Positions 22,894 through 32,849 of a stretch of 64,000 nucleotides of DNA are shown in pieces (within the stretch, counting starts at the first letter, position 1; each line of letters begins with the position of its first letter). The notes under the pieces were generated by a model, which was not told the DNA's origin, ran no database searches, and was given only the letters and a program-made list of their open reading frames with translations. Source of the stretch: Symbiodinium natans (Eukaryota > Sar > Dinophyceae > Suessiales > Symbiodiniaceae). The position numbers and the translations under genes are program-made. Location of the stretch: contig CAJNDS010002457.1 of NCBI GenBank assembly GCA_905221605.1, forward strand, positions 1,187,501 through 1,251,500, given 5' to 3'.

Positions 22894-23415
22894 GCTGCTG
22901 GGGGCATAAGTGTTCAATCTACTTGGCATAAGGTCTAAGCCCATCAAACCCCACAATCCGAACCGGTGACCCTCCAGCTGAGCAAGGTTGTTAGAGCCGA
23001 AATGGCATTGGAGATCATTGTTTCTGTTGTTCTCTGCGGCGTCGTTGTATCGACTCCCTCGGCTAAAGCTGTGCGCCACATGGCTTCGAGCGTGCCGTTC
23101 CTCCTTGTTCTCGCACTTTCTCCTGCTACCATCTTGCTCATTCTCTTCGCGTACTTTCAGAAAGTCGGCGATGGGCAACACGCCAATCGCATTCGAGCCT
23201 TCGTCGCGCAGTCGCAGCAGAAGCACAGCAAGCAGCTACGTGAGAAAGTGCAGGCACCTCGTGCGCCAAATGAACCCGAAAAATTGGTGTCATCCACCCT
23301 ATAGACTGCTATAATCCCTAAAATCCTAATTAGTTATGAAGGTGTTATGGGCCATCAAGTTTTTAAGGTTTAGGGTTTAGGGTTTGGGGTGTAGGGTTTA
23401 GGGTTGAGAGCTTAG

Positions 23416-25364
23416 GGTCATCTGGTCTCCGAGGCAAGCGCACGGATTGAGAAGGCGACGGCGCAGGTCACCTGCATCATCTGCCTCGAAGACGTCGAAT
23501 CGGGGCAACCCGTGAGAAGACTTCGATGTGGCCATCTGCGTCTTGTCTTTTTAGGGTTTGGGGTTTAGGGTTTAGGGTTTAGGGTTTAGGGTTTAGGGTA
23601 TGCATCTCCAGCTTAAGCTCGCACACAGTACCCATGGGGGTGCTCCACCTTACGTCCAACCCAAGATATATTCCCGGCGCCAGGTTCCATCCCGATTGCA
23701 TCTGCAGCTGGTGTTGCCACAAGGGCGACTGGGCAGTGTTGTGCCCCACATGCAGAGACAGTGAGCCCTTAACTGGAGCTGGGGCAGCAGATTCAGCGGC
23801 ATGAGCCCGCAAAGAACGGCCCCCGCCATAGTGTATCATGAACTATGCTCATGCTAACCTAGGCTTCGCTCAGGATCTAGGGATTTAGGGTCGTAGGGTT
23901 TGGGGTGTAGGGTTCGGGGTTAGAAGGCACACCCGACCTCCCCCTCCTTCCAATACTACTGGTCCTGGGTAGCTTTGTAGGAAGCCCTAAAAATGATCTT
24001 CTCGATTGAGATCTGCCTTCACACGAGTAAGTAGCCAGGAAACCATCGCAAGTTGGCGCTTGAGGGAATATAGGGGTTAGGGTATAGGGTGAGATTCGAA
24101 CCCTGATCAATCGATGCAGCTCTTCGTGTGCCGTCACAAGAAACGTTTGCTCAAGCTTCACGCTCACGTTTTGGCCCCTATATAAAGCCATTTAGAGGAT
24201 TTCGAGCGGCTGTTAGTGTTATTGTCTGTGTGAAGGCAGGCTGCCTTCAAAAAGCTTGAGTGCAGTTGCTCTTGCCTGGGTGAGGCTTGTGCCTCTTGTG
24301 GCAAGTTGTGTACATCTACGGTGTTTATTGTAGAGCTTTAGGTTGAATTTGACATCCGTCGGGCCCAGGAAAATCAATCCAATTTAGCTGGAGCTGCGAG
24401 CTTGGGTCTAGTAATTTGGTTCACCTGCAGGAACCAAAGTAGACGAGCATCTCAGGTGATTGTCTGGGGGCCCACCGGTCTTTAGTTCGAATATGCTGTG
24501 CTGCGTCATGGGGCAACTGATGCACCACAGAATCTGTCAATCACAGGCATATTCTGGGGGCCTAACAAACCACATGAACATCAGGATCCTACAAGCAGAG
24601 TTTTTCGGAATCCCCCTTTTTGGGGCCCTTATGGCTTAAACCCTAAACCCTAAACCTTAAACCCTAAACCCGTGGTTTTTGGACCCCACACATTCTGGCG
24701 ACAAGTCGCCCGCTCTCAGCGTTTTCAGCGCCGAACTTATGGTGGCAGCTTCAGACCAGCTTGCACAAAACAAGCATTTGATAGGGGGTAAAGGGGCTCT
24801 GCAGAAAAAGACGACGAACAAATGGGTTTAGGGTTTAGGGTTTAGGGGTTTTGCTGCCGCTGGCTGGCTGCGACGTGTATAGCCTTGACCGGGCGGGTCA
24901 AATCCCAGGCCAGAGCCTGTGTTTCCTGCGCCCCTTCGCAAGCCAATGCCGGAATTCAGACTCGTACCCCTAAGGACTCCTCTTTGCAAGAAGTTCCCTG
25001 AATATACTTTCAATTTGGCCCTAATCTTCTCTTAGAGGACAATTAAAAGTGGGTCCCAGGAGTCTTAAGTCCTGGGGTCTGTCTATGGCCACGCAGAAGG
25101 ATGTGCCATTCTACCCTAAACCCTAAACCGTAAGCGCTAAGCCCTAAACCCTGAACCCTGAACCCTAAACCTTCTTCAACCCGGGCTTAGGCTTGGCTAA
25201 GGGGTTGAGGGACGAGGACGGGGCCTTGCCGTTCAGTCTTCGTCGAGGCAAACCATGGTATGCAACCCCGATTTGTGCCGGACGATTCACCTCCGCCTGG
25301 GCCGTCGGGACAGCAAAATTGCGTAGCAACAGGGGGGCTTCCACAGCAAAACCCGCCCCTGTAG
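23416..25364 (+). CDS. RING-H2 zinc-finger protein (putative E3 ubiquitin ligase), split gene
   Basis: Two exons make a complete RING. Exon 23416-23537 reads EKATAQVTCIICLEDVESGQ, then PVRRLRCGHL. Exon 23684-23760 continues FHPDCICSWCCHKGDWAV, then LCPTCRD. Joined in phase (GC donor at 23538, CAG|G acceptor, GTGAGC donor at 23761), the ligands follow C-x2-C-x14-C-x-H-x2-H-x2-C-x14-C-x2-C, the canonical RING-H2 (C3H2C3) spacing. Such domains recruit E2 ubiquitin-conjugating enzymes. A probable terminal exon at ~25210-25364 reads FVPDDSPPPGPSGQQNC and GLPQQNPPL before TAG. A further candidate exon is near 24705-24780 (RRTYGGSFRPACTKQA). The first exon is not found; 21370-21520 is a candidate. 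The RING call is firm and the gene ends are tentative. Confidence 0.8.
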
Positions 25365-25670
25365 GAAGCTTTTGCAGCCACACCCACATTGCCCTTGGGG
25401 TTTAGGGTCCAGGGTTTAGGGTTTACTTCCTGGACCTTTGCATTGTAGTCGCGTGTCTTCGGCATTTTCAGCGTCGAGTTTTCTTTTTCTCATCTTCCAA
25501 GCAAAAAACTTCGGCACTCCGAAGAAGGAGCCCTAAACCCGAAACCCTAAACCCTAAACCCTAAACCCTATACTCTTACTAGGTAAGCAAGCGATCTTTG
25601 ATCTGTCTTTGCGGCCAGCCGCCATGGCATGGCCTATGCTGGGAGCTGGGGGCTGAGATTGGGCCCCTGT
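25365..25670. other. no gene seen
   Basis: Telomeric repeats in both orientations and unassignable sequence between the RING gene and the CT/GT microsatellite. Confidence 0.5.
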
Positions 25671-25671
25671 C

Positions 25672-25673
25672 TC

Positions 25674-25706
<33 letters not shown>

Positions 25707-25854
25707 GTGTTGTGTGTGTGTGTGTGTGTGTCTGTGTGTCTGTGTGTCTGTGTGTCTGTGTGTGTCTGTGTGTCTCTGTGTGTGTCTGTGTGTGTCTGTG
25801 TGTGTCTCTGTGTGTCTCTGTGTGTCTGTGTCTCTGTGTCTCTGTGTCTCTGTG

Positions 25855-25908
<54 letters not shown>

Positions 25909-25950
25909 CGTTTGTGTGTGTTACTGCGTGTGTGTGTGTGTGTGCGCGCG
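25672..25950. repeat. CT/GT compound microsatellite
   Basis: Around 250 bp of TCTC, TGTG and TCTGTGTG runs followed by (TC)n and (TG)n. It is open in several frames, but the predicted Cys/Val/Ser or Leu/Ser polypeptides are artefacts of the repeat. Confidence 0.97.
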
Positions 25951-26033
25951 TTATATCTGATTATATATATATATATATAAGCTCACCCCCCCCCAATGGA
26001 CCCACCGCGGATGGCAGCCGAGTCCTAGCCAGA

Positions 26034-26150
26034 TCAAGGCAAAAAAACAACAAAACAAGAAACTAACAAAAACCAACAAACCAAAAAAATCCAAAAAAAC
26101 AAAAAAACAAAAAAACAAAAAAAAACAAAAAAACAAAAAAAACCATCTTT
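26034..26150. repeat. A-rich (AAAAAAC)n tract
   Basis: Tandem poly-A runs punctuated by single C residues. It leads into the palindrome array, and the matching T-rich tract (27030-27090) closes it. Confidence 0.9.
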
Positions 26151-27115
26151 TCCAAAACTATGGGGCTGGGGCCTCCAAAAGATGGTTTTTTTGGTTTTCT
26201 CGAGAAAAAGATGGTTTTTTTGGTTCGAAACCATCTTTTTCTCGAGAAAAAGATGGTTTTTGAGCAGCCGCTCTTCTAAAAACCATCTTTTGCTCGAGAA
26301 AAAGATGGTTTTACCAGGACAAGACCTCCAAAAACCATCTTTTTCTCGAGAAAAAGATGGTTTTACCAGGACAAGACCTCCAAAAACCATCTTTTTCTCG
26401 AGAAAAAGATGGTTTTTCCAGGACAAGATCTCCAAAAACCATCTTTTTCTCGAGAAAAAGATGGTTTTTCGAAGAGCGGCTGCTCAAAAACCATCTTTTT
26501 CTCGAGAAAAAGATGGTTTCGAACCAAAAAAACCATCTTTTTCTCGAGAAAACCAAAAAAACCATCTCTTGAAGGCCCCAGCCCCATAGTTTTGGAAAAG
26601 ATGGTTTTTTTGGTTTTTTTGTTTTTTTGGTTTTCTCGAGAAAAAGATGGTTTTTTGGTTCGAAACCATCTTTTTCTCGAGAAAAAGATTGTTTTGAGCA
26701 ACCATCCTTCGAAAAACCATCTTTTTCTCGAGAAAAAGATGGTTTTACCAGGAGAAGACCTCCAAAAACCATCTTTTTCTCGAGAAAAAGATGGTTTTAC
26801 CAGGACAAGACCTCCGGAAACCATCTTTTTCTCGAGAAAAAGATGGTTTTTCCAGGGTAAGATCTCTAAAAACCATCTTTTTCTCGAGAAAAAGATGGTT
26901 TTTCGAAGAGCGGCTGCTCAAAAACCATCTTTTTCTCGAGAAAAAGATGGTTTCGAACCAAAAAAACCATCTTTTTCTCGAGAAAACCAAAAAAACCATC
27001 TTTTGGAGGCCCCAGCCCCATAGTTTTGGAAAAGATGGTTTTTTTGGTTTTTTTTTTGTTTTTTTGGTTTGGTTTTTTTTGGTTTTTTTGGTTTTCTCGA
27101 GAAAAAGATGGTTAA
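26150..27115. repeat. array of 17 CTCGAG-centred palindromes in two tandem ~445-bp blocks
   Basis: The unit is AAACCATCTTTTT joined through CTCGAG to its own complement AAAAAGATGGTTT, so each copy is a 32-bp self-complementary sequence. I count 17 CTCGAG centres. Spacers recur: ACCAGGACAAGACCTCC (several copies), GAGCAGCCGCTCTTC and its reverse complement GAAGAGCGGCTGCTC. The motif GGGGCTGGGGCCTCC at about 26163 recurs inverted at 26575 and 27010. Units 26180-26620 and 26630-27050 are direct repeats of each other. The palindromes keep all six frames open, so the long Lys/Phe/Ser-rich readings on both strands are not genes. Confidence 0.95.
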
Positions 27116-27399
27116 GTTTTAGGGGTTTAAGCCTCATGCACTACAGGGTTATAAGGTTCTAATCCTATAGGTATTGCCTTAACCTTTAACCCTAAACCTT
27201 TAACTTTAAACCCTGCAGGGTTAACCCCGTGAGAAATTTAGAGATAGACCCCGAAAAGACCCTAAACCTTCTTACAGGGTGTAATGGTTTAAAAACCGAT
27301 AGGACATGTATACCTTCAGCGCCTGTAGGGTTCAAGCCTTTGAACGTGCTAGACCCCTATAGGGTGCTAAGGTTCTGACCCTAAAGGGTTTAGGATTAA

Positions 27400-28520
27400 G
27401 GCTTAAATGCCCTCTAGGTTTAAATGCCTAAGTCTTAAACCCCAAACCTTTAAACCTTCATCCTATGGGGTTTGAAGGTCAAGGGTTTAGGCTTGATTGC
27501 CGAGGGCTTTAGGGTCCTGACCCTAGAGGGTTTAGGGTTAAGGAATAGATGCGTAAACCTTAAACCCTTAAGGTTTAAACTCTATGGGCTTAGGGGGCTT
27601 AGGTTTTTTTAAACCCTAAGCCTTTAAACCTTCACACTACAGAGTTTAGAGGTGTTAAGGGTGACAAATTGATTACATACTTAGCTTTAAATGCCTGAAT
27701 CTTAAACCCCAAACCTTTAAACCTTAACCCTATAGGGTTTAAAGGTTAAGGGCTTAGTGTTAATCGCTGTCTTAGGTTTAAATGTCTGAATCTTAAACCC
27801 TAAAACTTTAAACCTTCACCCTATAGGGTTTAAAGGTTAAGGGTTTAGGTTGAATCGTCAGCTTGGATTTAAATGTCTAAGTAAAGAATCCTAAACCTTT
27901 AAATCTCATCCCTATGGGGTTTAAGGTTAAGGGTTCAATATGAACTGCCGGCATAGGTCTAAATACCTAAACCTTAAACTTAAACCCTAAACCTTTAAAT
28001 ATCTTAACCCTATAGGGTTTAAAGGTTAGAGGCTTAGCGTAAATTGCCGGAATAGGTTTAAATGCCTAAATCTTAAGCCCGAAACCTTTAAACCTTAGCC
28101 CAACAGGGTTTAAAGGTTAAGGGTTTAAAATTAGTTGCAGGCTTAATTAGGTTTAAATGCCTACATCTTATATCCTAAACCTTTAAAAATCTTAACCCTA
28201 TAGGGTTTAAAGGTTAAGGGCTTGGCTACAGGTTTAAATGGCTAAATATTAAACCCTAAGCCTCTAAACTTTAACCCTACAGGGTTTAAAGGTTAAGGGT
28301 TTAAAATTAGTTGCAGGCTTAGGTTTAAAGCCTACATCTTAAACCCTAAACCTGTAAAAATCTCAACCCGATAGAATTTAAAGGTTAAGGGCTTAGCTTT
28401 AATTACCGGCATAGGTTCAAATGCCTAAATCTTAAACCCTTAACCTTTAAACCTTAACCCTACAGGGTTTAAAGGTTAAGGTTTTTTTTTTTGCAGGCTT
28501 AGGTTTAAATGCCTAGATCT
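27400..28520. repeat. array of ~90-bp repeats with internal palindrome
   Basis: GGTTTAAATGCCTAAAT-like unit starts fall near 27417, 27686, 27776, 27866, 27956, 28056, 28150, 28232, 28321, 28412 and 28501, a period of 82-100 bp. Each unit contains AACCTTTAAACC, then TTAACCCTATAGGG and its mirror complement GGTTTAAAGGTTAAGG, giving a hairpin centred on CCCTATAGGG. Units are diverged. The array follows directly on 27115-27400, which is similar but less regular. Confidence 0.9.
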
Positions 28521-29000
28521 TAAATTATAAACAAAAGCCAACAGAAAGAAAAACCCTCCGTGCGTGTGTGAGAGGGTGAATTAAGGAATACAGTCAAAAA
28601 TCCGGTCACCGGAAAATCACCAGACAGCATAGGTTTTATCGGTATTTGCGGTACTTTTGCAAAGATCAAGGCCCGCGGTGGGTCCATTGGGGGGGGGGGG
28701 GTGACCATATATATATATAGACATATAAAATGGCATGAATGAATATGCATAGAAATACACAACTCATCACTGTAATATGTATATATATATATATATACAT
28801 ATGTATGTATATGTTCTACAGCATATCGGGTGTATGTGTAATATGTGTTTTGTGTTAAAGGGAGGCTCTCTTTGCATTTTGAACCCCCCATAAACCATGA
28901 ACCCGGACGGGCTATGGGCTAATTGTGTGGAGGCTGTAGGGTTCGTAGGGTTTGGTAGGGTTTACGGGTTAGGGTTTAGGGTTAAGGTTTAGGGTTTAGG
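28521..29000. other. gene-free stretch with AT microsatellites
   Basis: Contains (AT)n at about 28709-28720 and 28780-28800, an inverted copy of the sequence at 25965-26010 (see findings), and telomeric repeats at 28965-29000. No gene seen. Confidence 0.6.
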
Positions 29001-29439
29001 GGTCCCCTTGCTGTGGCACGAGTCCATGGCAGCTTGAGGCACATAAGAGAGTTCTCCGGCAAAAGGGTTTGGGGTTTAGGGTTTAAGGTGCAGGGTTTGG
29101 GGTTTAGGGTTTAGGGTTTAGGGGTTGAGGCCTCTAGGGTTCTGGTTTCATGGTATGGCTTGAGAAGCCGGAGAGCGCCTGCGAAGCCGAAACCCGGCAC
29201 TCTAAGCCCCTGCATCACGTCCTGCCGAGGTTTGGCATGGCGCACAAGGAGCGCGGAACTCCCGCATGAAACGTGGCTGGTTGAGATCGCCTGATGCAGG
29301 GTTTGGGTGGAGGCCATGATCTTGAGCACCAAATTCTCAGCTCAATCGCCTAGACTTCCAAATGCACATCCTTTGTCTGGGTACCCCGTCCTGTGCTTCA
29401 GGTCCTAAACCCTAAACCCTAAACCCTAAACCCGCCCAG

Positions 29440-29590
29440 GTACTTGGAGGTTCATGGTACTAGTAGCCCAATTATAGCTGTACTGATCACCCCGATCATA
29501 ACCCTATTGGGGTACTTCAGGGGCTTCTCAGTGGGTTATGACTACACGTATAATTGGGTCATAAGTACCCTGAACCTCCAAAGTAGGTAC
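29440..29590. mobile_element. MITE-G (ACTTGGAGGTTCATG inverted-repeat element)
   Basis: Starts TACTTGGAGGTTCATGGTAC and ends GTACCCTGAACCTCCAAAGTA, i.e. inverted ends. The interior contains AGCCCAATTATAGCTG and its inverse. A second copy is at 63155-63307. Confidence 0.8.
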
Positions 29591-30219
29591 CCCGCAAGAG
29601 GAACCTACAGTTGCAGAGTGGCCTTTAGGGCTTAGGGCTTAGGGCTTAGGGTTTAGGGTTTAGGGTTTCAGGTTTAGGGTTTAGGGTTTAGGGTTTTTAG
29701 GGTTTAGGGCCGCCTAAAAGCGAGCCTGGGGATGAGGAGTTGGGAGACTCACGTGCACGGACGAGGGAGTCAGCACGCAGATGTGCAGCATGCTCCATGC
29801 GCGTTTCTCCGGGCACATAAATAAATAAATAAATATATATATATATATATATACATAAATAGACATTATTGATGATTATGATCATGATGATTACTATTAT
29901 TCATTTTATTCTCAATATTCTTATAATGTTATGATTATATATCCGCAACCCCAAACCCAAAGCCCTAAACGGACTGAGCCCCCGAAAGCTTGCGATGCCC
30001 TACCACCCGCATATAGGGTTGAGGTTTAGGAGCTTTGTGCATCGGATTCCCTGTGCTTGGCAGTCACTTGCTGTAGGGCTGACGGACAATTATGGCGTGT
30101 GCTTGCTGTGCTGATAGTGGTAGTGTCAGTTGTAGGTGCACAAGCTCACAGTAGACCTGAAATTTCCCTACTTACACATCGAAGCATAGCTACCCATGCA
30201 CAAAAGGTGCCAAAACTGC

Positions 30220-30365
30220 CCTGAAAGGAGGGGCCCGCCTGGTTATAAGTAGAGCGATAGAGGACCATCCTAACCTAGTAAGTCCCGTAGTATAGTCAGC
30301 ACCATAAACCCCAATTAGACCCTAAACCCTATAGTCATAATAGTAAGGGGGCCCTTCCTTGTGTT
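30220..30365. mobile_element. MITE-A copy
   Basis: Between AGGAGGGGCCCGCC and AGGGGGCCCTTCCTTGT, with the family interior of TTATAAGTAGAG and CCTAACCTAG. Slightly rearranged centre. Confidence 0.7.
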
Positions 30366-30565
30366 GAGTGACCCCACGGTTTCGGGTTGAGGGGGAGAAG
30401 TCAGGGCCTGCAAGCCCGCGTTGTGAAGGGTGGGTGGAGTTTAGGGTTTAGGGTCTGGCTAGTCCGCAAGCCCAGTTGCAGAAAGGGTTTAGGGTTTGGC
30501 TCCTCCGATCTGGCTTCCTGTGTAAGTTGGGTCGATCGCTTAAGGGTTGTTCCTCGCGCCTCTCG

Positions 30566-30632
30566 CAGGAGACACTCTTCGCCCTGGTGCGCAGCGCCAA
30601 AAGTGGACCTCGCAAAGCAGCCCAGGCGTGAA
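30566..30632 (+). CDS. weak terminal-exon candidate
   Basis: CTCGCAG|G acceptor followed by ETLFALVRSAKSGPRKAAQA and TGA. Not recognised. A second weak candidate at about 30900-30985 reads SQPYLDKLSISHFLIWNAVN. They could be unconnected. Confidence 0.25.
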
Positions 30633-31179
30633 GAAGCCATGTCGACCCCCAGCCCTAAAGTTTAGGGTTTAGGGTTTAGGGTTTAGGGTTTAGGGTTTAG
30701 GGTTCCCTCATACAGCCTAAACTCTACTAAACATGGACCCATAAACCCCGCTTATAGCTGCCCATGAACCCCGAGTCGGCTGGTGTGTCTAAAGTTTGGG
30801 ATTTGGGGTTTTAGGGTTTCAGGGTTTAGGGTTTAGGGTTGTAGGGTTGCAGGGTTCAGGGATGGAGATCTAGGATTTAGGGCTTCTCGTCTTCCCAGCC
30901 CTACCTAGACAAGCTCTCCATCTCGCATTTCCTGATTTGGAATGCGGTGAATAATTTTCTTCCGTGTCTGGCCCCAAACCCCGAAACCCCCTAAGCCCCT
31001 TAAACGCTCCACCCTCCCGCCCTCCCGCCCCCTCTGGTTCGGGCTGAATAGGTGACCCTAAATTTCAGGCCTAGCGGCACGGGCCGGCCCCCGCCCCCCA
31101 AAGCACGAAACCTTGAACCTTGGCACTGTCTTCTCTTTCCCGTGTCTTTGTCCTCTCCTTCTCTCTGTCTCTCTTTCTC

Positions 31180-31199
31180 CTGCCTTCGCCCCCCCTCCC

Positions 31200-31256
<57 letters not shown>

Positions 31257-31285
31257 CCCCCCTGCGCGCGCGCGCGCGCGCGCGG
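31180..31285. repeat. poly-C tract followed by (GC)n
   Basis: About 60 nearly uninterrupted C, then GCGCGC repeats. Proline- or glycine-rich frames across it are artefacts. Confidence 0.97.
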
Positions 31286-32150
31286 CATCAGGAGCATCAG
31301 TGGGGTTGGTTTGGGGGCCTTAAAAGCATTCTATGCATGCGTTTTGCCTTCGAAAAACCTTCAGAAAACGCTGTAAACACGTGTTTTTGGGCTTGGGAAG
31401 CCTTTTGGGACCCAGGAAAGGGAGCATCATGAGCATCAGCGGCCTACCCCAGGCCATCCAAAACCCCCTTAAACACGCCGATTGTATGTGCTTGAACGCT
31501 TGCGTGCCCACGAAACCCCCAAAAGCAAGACCCCGAATGCCCATAAGGGCATTCGGGGTCCTGCTGTTCGGGTGTTTTGTAGGCACGAAGCCGTTCGAGC
31601 GCGTAAAATGAGCGATTTTAGGGGCGTTTTTACGTGGACCCACAAAACACTCGGTATTTACGAGGTTTTCTGCTGTTGGAACACCCCAAACCGAGCATCA
31701 TGAGCATCAGCTGGGTCTCTGGGCCGTGGGCCCGGACCCCCCCACGAAGCCCAAGAGAAGCGATGGCTCGATGATGCGCCCGGACCCCGCGCATCAGCAG
31801 CATCAGCAGACACCCCCCCGGACGTGGGTTTCGATGATGCGCACTTTGGGGGCGGGTCAAGGGCAACAGGGGTGGGGGTCGGAGGCACGCGTGAAAAACC
31901 TCATAAAAACACGGTATTTCCGGTGATTTCAGCGTTTTTCAGCGTTTTTTATTGCCTTGGGGCCGCGGGCCAGGGCTGCTGATGCTCATGATGCTCGCCT
32001 GGTTTTGGGCTTCCGGTACCCCCCCCAAACCTTGAAAAACGTGGTTTCGGCCTGGCGCGCGCCCCATGTGAAAAGCTAGGGCCGATGATGCGCGCCCGTG
32101 AGGGTTTAATGGGGTGCTGCGGGTGTTTTGTGGCCTCGGTTTTTCGTAAA
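31285..32150. repeat. GC-rich fold-back repeat block with GAGCATCATGAGCATCAGC motif
   Basis: The motif GAGCATCATGAGCATCAGC occurs at about 31422 and 31694, and inverted at about 31977. Related AGCATCAG copies lie at 31290 and 31790. Centred at 31545 is a perfect 14-bp stem (GACCCCGAATGCCC, loop ATAA) inside imperfect arms of nearly 100 bp on each side (about 31450-31640). Composition differs from the telomeric and MITE-rich surroundings. No convincing gene is seen up to 32480. Confidence 0.8.
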
Positions 32151-32559
32151 AACCCATGGTTTTTTTTTTTTACGTGGTTTTCGTGCTTTTCGCACCACCG
32201 CGTGTTGCGTCCCCTTGGATGCCGTTTTGGAGGCCTCCCGAAGGGCCCCGCGCGAATTTGAGCAATTTTGGGCGGGGTCGGCGGCTCGGGCGCTCGCCCC
32301 TTAAAGCTAGCGCTTTAGTGCGACGCGGGCTCTGGCCTGGACCACGGGCGGCGCGGGGGCCGGATTTAATGGCTGCCGCCAATGCCGCCGACCCCGAGCA
32401 GTTCTCCCAAATCCAGGCCGAGTCAAACTTTGGGCATCCCTTAAAAGATTTCTTTTGAAGCAGGAGGGCGGGCATCGGGGCAGGCTGAAACCCTAATTAA
32501 GCCCTAAACTTAACCCCTTGAAGTTGCCAGCTCCGCCCCGTGCTAGATGGGCATCTTCC

Positions 32560-32830
32560 CTAAACCCTAAACCCTAAACCCCAAACCCCAAACCCCAAAC
32601 CCTAAACCCTAAACCCTAAACCTAAACTCTAAACCCTAAACCCTAAACCCTAAACCCTAAACCCGAAACCCGAAACGCTAAACCCTAAACCCTAAACCCT
32701 AAACCCTAAACCCTAAACCCTAAACCCTAAACCCTAAACCCTAAACCCTAAACCCTAAACCCTAAACCCTAACCCTAAACCCTAACCTAAACCCTAAACC
32801 CTAAACCCTAAACCCTAAACCCTAAACCCC
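32560..32830. repeat. long interstitial telomeric block (CCCTAAA)n
   Basis: Around 270 bp of CCCTAAA with variants CCCCAAA and CCCGAAA; the longest such block seen here. Confidence 0.97.
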
Positions 32831-32849
32831 AAGCCTGCGCTTTCAACAA

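Larger units (their letters stand above)
21625..23170. repeat. segmental duplication, copy 2
   Basis: Diverged second copy of 16870-18650. It differs by a 103-bp inverted-repeat element inserted at 22082-22184, by a few short deletions, by loss of the 24-bp minisatellite, and by an extra 18 bp around 23035 that keeps reading frame. Past 23168 the sequence departs from the MFS locus completely. Confidence 0.85.

Noticed and set aside
24070-24130. tRNA-like GGTTCGAATC on the minus strand
   Set aside because: The supposed T-stem does not pair and there is no cloverleaf around it.
25598-26066. Cys/Val-rich and Leu/Ser-rich reading frames
   Set aside because: CT/GT microsatellite translation.
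26034-27162. Long Lys/Phe/Ser-rich reading frames on both strands (up to 204 residues)
   Set aside because: They are produced by the palindrome array, which keeps all six frames open; no family resemblance.
26150-28520. CRISPR-like array of repeats and spacers
   Set aside because: Repeats are full palindromes with recurrent, not unique, spacers; eukaryotic context; no cas genes.
29111-29332. Minus-strand 73-residue frame
   Set aside because: No recognised domain, flanked by telomeric repeats, and the only minus-strand candidate; support too weak.
31052-31432. Proline-rich protein frame
   Set aside because: Poly-C tract; frames open only through homopolymer.
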